Shown piece by piece: positions 6,115 through 8,913 of a stretch of 8,913 nt of DNA (the first letter of the stretch is position 1; every line of letters begins with the position of its first letter). Where the stretch lies: NCBI GenBank assembly GCA_002327255.1, contig DCUM01000181.1:1-8913 (forward strand), given 5' to 3'. The translations under genes and the position numbers were made by a program. The notes under the pieces were generated by a model that saw nothing but the letters and a program-made list of their open reading frames with translations, was not told the DNA's origin and searched no databases. The stretch comes from a bacterium UBA2214. Lineage in GTDB: Bacteria > Zhuqueibacterota > Zhuqueibacteria > Residuimicrobiales > Residuimicrobiaceae.

Positions 6115-6747
6115 GGAGAAAAAGATTAGCTGGTACCATTCCATGAAATGTAAATATTGTTGGCGGATGATTCCAACCTCAAACCGGTGGGAGGGCAGAG
6201 CATGGCACCCTTGTGAGACGTATGGCCTGCCATGGCCGAAGGTGTCCATTCAGGCTTGCGCAAATGGAGCGTGACGCCAAATTGATGCACCTCGCCCAAC
6301 GCGCCATAGTGTGCATCGTATCGTACGACGTTTTCGGCTACTGCAGACAACTAAATAATTCAGGTCTCCAATTAGATGCTCGTGTTTCATGATGGAATCT
6401 GATAATGAACATGTTGTATTTCCAAATCTGTTTTGTGTACTCCCCCCCAGATTTCCGTCAACTTCCGGGAAGGCGTCATTGATAAAACCGCAAACCCATC
6501 CTCCATCTTGACGACTTTATTTCCTGATTACAGACCTGTTTTCGATTGTGCTTGTTTTTCAATTCCAAATTGACTATTTTTTCCGTCAAGCTGGAAGCAA
6601 AAAGAGCGTCCGGCATGGCCCAAAGGTTCGAAGAGGCGCTTGCAGGTGTTCGACCGCCCTCAATCTGGTGAATTGATAGTTTGCAACTGCTGCAGCAAAA
6701 ATCATAATTTCCATATTTCAGTCATAACCACACGCTTCGGAGGTTCA
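6115..6747. other. long gene-poor stretch with coding-like scraps
   Basis: I find no convincing intact gene here. On the minus strand, 6126-6350 is open for 74 codons but starts at TTG directly after a stop codon and lacks recognised homology. Also on the minus strand, 6387-6506 encodes 39 residues from ATG with protein-like composition, again unrecognised. These may be remnants of decayed genes or cassettes. Near the right end, TTGTTT (6552-6557), 17 bp and TATTTT (6575-6580) form a weak promoter-like pair that could serve the downstream operon. Confidence 0.4.
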
Positions 6748-7866
6748 ATGAGCACGTATAAAATCGCATGGCTGCCCGGTGATGGGGTTGGTATCGAGGT
6801 GATGGAAGCAACAAGGATCTGTCTTGATGCCTTGAAATTTGATGCAGCCTATACGCACGGCGACATCGGCTGGGAGTTCTGGTGCAAGGAAGGAGACGCC
6901 TTTCCGGCCCGTACGATCGAGTTGCTCAAGAACTCTCATGCCGCGATGTTCGGCGCGATTACTTCCAAGCCGGTCAAAGATGCCGAGAACGAACTGGTGC
7001 CGGAACTCAAGGGTAAAGGGCTGGTCTACCGCAGCCCCATCGTACGGATGCGGCAGATGTTCGACCTGTACACCTGCCTGCGTCCCTGCAGAGCCTATCC
7101 CGGCAATCCGCTCAATTACAAGGAAGGGATCGACCTCGTGGTCTTTCGTGAAAACACCGAAGACCTCTACGCCGGCGTCGAGTTCAGTCCGGTGCCGGAC
7201 GAACTGATCGCGATGCTGACCAGCCTCTCGAAGCCGTTTGCGCATTTCGCCAGGATGCCGAGCAGCGATTACGCGCTCACCTGCAAGATCAACAGCAAGA
7301 CCGGCTGCGAGCGCATCATCCGCGCGGCGTTCGAGTACGCCAAAAAGTTCAACTACCCGAAGGTGACGATCATTCACAAAGCCAACGTGGTTCGGGCGAC
7401 CGAGGGTATGTTCCTCGAGATCGGCAGACGCCTCGCCAAAGAGTACCCCGGCGTTCAGATGGACGACGCCAACATCGACGCGATCTGTATGTGGTTGCTG
7501 AAAAATCCAAAGAACTATCATGTGCTGGTAGCGACCAACATGTTCGGCGACATCGTCAGCGATCTCGCCGCGCAGATGGTCGGCGGTCTCGGGTTCGGTT
7601 GTTCCGGCAATATTGGCGAAAAGCTCGCGGTGTTCGAGCCGACCCACGGCAGCGCGCCAAAATACGCCGGCAGTTATAAAGTCAATCCCATCGCGACGAT
7701 TCTCGCCGCCAAGATGATGCTCGACTGGCTCGGCGAGCCCGAGATGGGAGTGCGACTCGAAAAGGCGGTGGCCGCGGTGATCGCCGAAGGCGTGGTCCGC
7801 ACCTACGACATGGGCGGAAGCGCGACGACCCTGGAGATGGGCGAAGCCATCGCGCGGAAACTCTGA
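6748..7866 (+). CDS. isocitrate/isopropylmalate dehydrogenase-family beta-decarboxylating dehydrogenase
   Basis: The 372-residue enzyme oxidises and decarboxylates a 2-hydroxy acid with NAD(P). Seen in order: PGDGVG (10-15), the substrate segment RSPIVRMRQ (95-103), LYTCLRP with a conserved Arg, FRENTEDLYAG, NMFGDIVSDL (264-273) with metal-binding Asp268 and Asp272, and EPTHGSAPKYAG (297-308) at the cofactor site. It is closer to isocitrate dehydrogenases than to isopropylmalate enzymes. Relative to E. coli isocitrate dehydrogenase, Ser113 is kept (Ser96) but Asn115 is replaced by Ile98, so the substrate may differ. Lys305-Tyr306 and Val312 resemble NADP-type enzymes, whereas the equivalent of Arg395 is absent. 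GGAGG (6739-6743) five bases before ATG decides this start; a TTG extension to 6640 is unlikely. It heads an operon, 16 bp before the next gene. Confidence 0.9.
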   Translation: MSTYKIAWLPGDGVGIEVMEATRICLDALKFDAAYTHGDIGWEFWCKEGDAFPARTIELLKNSHAAMFGAITSKPVKDAENELVPELKGKGLVYRSPIVRMRQMFDLYTCLRPCRAYPGNPLNYKEGIDLVVFRENTEDLYAGVEFSPVPDELIAMLTSLSKPFAHFARMPSSDYALTCKINSKTGCERIIRAAFEYAKKFNYPKVTIIHKANVVRATEGMFLEIGRRLAKEYPGVQMDDANIDAICMWLLKNPKNYHVLVATNMFGDIVSDLAAQMVGGLGFGCSGNIGEKLAVFEPTHGSAPKYAGSYKVNPIATILAAKMMLDWLGEPEMGVRLEKAVAAVIAEGVVRTYDMGGSATTLEMGEAIARKL

Positions 7867-7882
7867 GCAGACGGGAGAAGAG

Positions 7883-8803
7883 ATGTGGTCGCATATATTC
7901 ATCCATGAAGTCGGATTGCGTGATGGTCTCCAGGTCGAAAAGAGCGCGGTGCCGCTCGAAGAGAAAGTGCGCTGGATAGATAACCTGATCGGCAGCGGAA
8001 TCGACCTCATTCAGCTCGGGTCGTTCGTCAATCCGGAGAAAGTGCCGCAGATGGCGGACACCGACGCGCTGTTTCGTCATTACAGCAGCAGCGACAACAA
8101 ACCGGCCAAGGTCATTCTTTCCGGACTCGTTCTCAATGAGAGAGGGCTGGAGCGCGGCATGGCGTGCGGCGTCGAGATGTTCTGCATGGGGGTCTCCGCC
8201 AGCGACACGCACAGCCGCAAGAATACCAACATGAGCACCGGGGAGGCGCTGACGCGAATCATTGCGATGGCAAAGTCAGCGCTGGCTGCGGGGAAGCGCG
8301 TGCAGGTGTCGGTGCAGTCGGCGTTTGGGTGCGGCTTTGAAGGGACGATTCCGTCGGAACAGGTGCTGACGATCGTCAGGCAGTACATCGACGCCGGCAT
8401 CAAGAACATCAGCCTGGCTGACACCGCCGGGCACGCACAACCGATGCAAGTCGAAGCGCTCTATACGGCGATCGGCAAGCTTGATTCCGGACTGGAGTTG
8501 GCGTGCCACTTCCACAACACGTATGGCCTGGGGCTGGCGAACTGCTACGCCGCGTTAAGGGCCGGCGTCACCTATTTCGAGTCGGCGTTCGGAGGACTGG
8601 GGGGGTGCCCGTTCACCAGGCTGCCGGCTGGGAATGTCAGCAGCGAAGACCTCGTCCACTCCTTCCAGCGCATGGGGATTCGGCGCGACATCGACCTGCC
8701 GACACTGATCGAAACGGCCAGGCAGGTCGGCGTTCACTTCAATCGCGAGTTGCCGGGAATGGTGATGAAAGCCGGTTCCATCGTCGAATTTCGGAAAGGA
8801 TAA
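7883..8803 (+). CDS. hydroxymethylglutaryl-CoA lyase-family protein
   Basis: The 306-residue TIM-barrel lyase should perform retro-aldol cleavage of a 3-hydroxyacyl-CoA such as HMG-CoA, giving acetyl-CoA and acetoacetate. EVGLRDGLQ (residues 9-17) carries the conserved Arg13-Asp14; SFVNPEKVPQMAD follows as in HMG-CoA lyases. His209 and His211 in CHFHNTYG are the metal ligands, and Cys242 in GGCPF is the catalytic loop cysteine, followed by AGNVSSEDLVH. Length matches bacterial HMG-CoA lyases, and all expected active-site residues are present. GGGAGAAGAG just upstream provides the ribosome site. It is 16 bp after the dehydrogenase gene and 12 bp before a CoA-transferase gene, implying co-transcription. 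Related lyases acting on other hydroxyacyl-CoAs share this fold, so the exact substrate is open. Confidence 0.9.
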   Translation: MWSHIFIHEVGLRDGLQVEKSAVPLEEKVRWIDNLIGSGIDLIQLGSFVNPEKVPQMADTDALFRHYSSSDNKPAKVILSGLVLNERGLERGMACGVEMFCMGVSASDTHSRKNTNMSTGEALTRIIAMAKSALAAGKRVQVSVQSAFGCGFEGTIPSEQVLTIVRQYIDAGIKNISLADTAGHAQPMQVEALYTAIGKLDSGLELACHFHNTYGLGLANCYAALRAGVTYFESAFGGLGGCPFTRLPAGNVSSEDLVHSFQRMGIRRDIDLPTLIETARQVGVHFNRELPGMVMKAGSIVEFRKG

Positions 8804-8815
8804 GGTATCTGGATC

Positions 8816-8913
8816 ATGAAACTGCTGAAAGATATTCGCGTCATTGACCTGACCAACGTGCTCTCCGGTCCGTTCGCCACGCTCCATCTGGCGCTGCTCG
8901 GGGCGGAAGTGAT
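8816..8913 (+). CDS. class III (CaiB/BaiF) CoA-transferase, 5' part cut by window edge
   Basis: Only 32 codons are present. The product begins MKLLKDIRVIDLTNVLSGPF and continues through LLGAEV, matching the conserved N-terminus of CaiB/BaiF formyl-CoA-transferase-type enzymes, where LSGPxAT and LGAxVIKVE are standard. The catalytic Asp lies beyond the window. AAGG at 8802-8805 overlaps the preceding stop codon and gives a ribosome site ten bases before ATG. Beside an HMG-CoA-lyase-type gene, a role in making the CoA thioester that the lyase cleaves is plausible; this is inference. Confidence 0.85.
   Translation, partial: MKLLKDIRVIDLTNVLSGPFATLHLALLGAEV

Noticed and set aside
6188..6225. Possible third copy of the palindromic repeat (TGGGAGGGC start)
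   Set aside because: Only the first nine bases match well; the hairpin arms and the conserved tail are absent.
6640..6747. N-terminal extension of the IDH-family gene from TTG at 6640
   Set aside because: The extension has no family similarity, while GGAGG precedes ATG at 6748 and homology begins there at once.

Overview
The window looks like part of a GC-rich bacterial chromosome from an organism I cannot place. Composition is mixed. The metabolic genes on both sides are GC-rich, while the middle (about 4.2-6.7 kb) is AT-rich, patchy and full of small structures. A secreted glycoside hydrolase with a PA14 insert, a FlgO/CsgG-like exported protein and palindromic intergenic repeats fit an environmental, Gram-negative-type polysaccharide degrader. 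That placement is inference.

Layout. (1) 1-1119: a REP-like palindromic repeat, a good sigma70-type promoter and a short-chain dehydrogenase/reductase (SDR). (2) 1120-4086: a secreted family 3 glycoside hydrolase, probably a beta-xylosidase or beta-glucosidase, followed by a terminator-like palindrome. (3) 4211-4416: a second copy of the repeat, a promoter-like pair and a strong intrinsic terminator that together could make a small RNA of about 85 nt. (4) 4440-4695, minus strand: a decayed N-terminal piece of an integron-type tyrosine recombinase, with one in-frame stop and one frameshift. (5) 4875-5035: DNA that can fold into a nested branched structure, ending in GTTAGCC. (6) 5082-6017: an AT-rich gene for an exported FlgO/CsgG-like protein, followed by GGCTAAC and a possible attC ending in GTTAAAT. 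(7) 6115-6747: no convincing gene. (8) 6748-8913: a tight operon of an isocitrate-dehydrogenase-family enzyme, an HMG-CoA-lyase-family enzyme and the start of a class III CoA-transferase.

The most interesting reading is that 4.4-6.1 kb is a relic integron. The integrase remnant points away from the cassette side, as intI normally does. The AT-rich gene lies between GTTAGCC and its exact reverse complement GGCTAAC, at distances typical of a gene cassette. The integrase homology is clear by eye. The recombination-site assignments are weaker: no attC-type R'' (RYYYAAC) is visible upstream of 5029, so that boundary would have to be an attI-like site.

The operon at the right edge suggests catabolism of a branched hydroxy-acid through CoA activation and retro-aldol cleavage, but the substrate is not readable from sequence alone.
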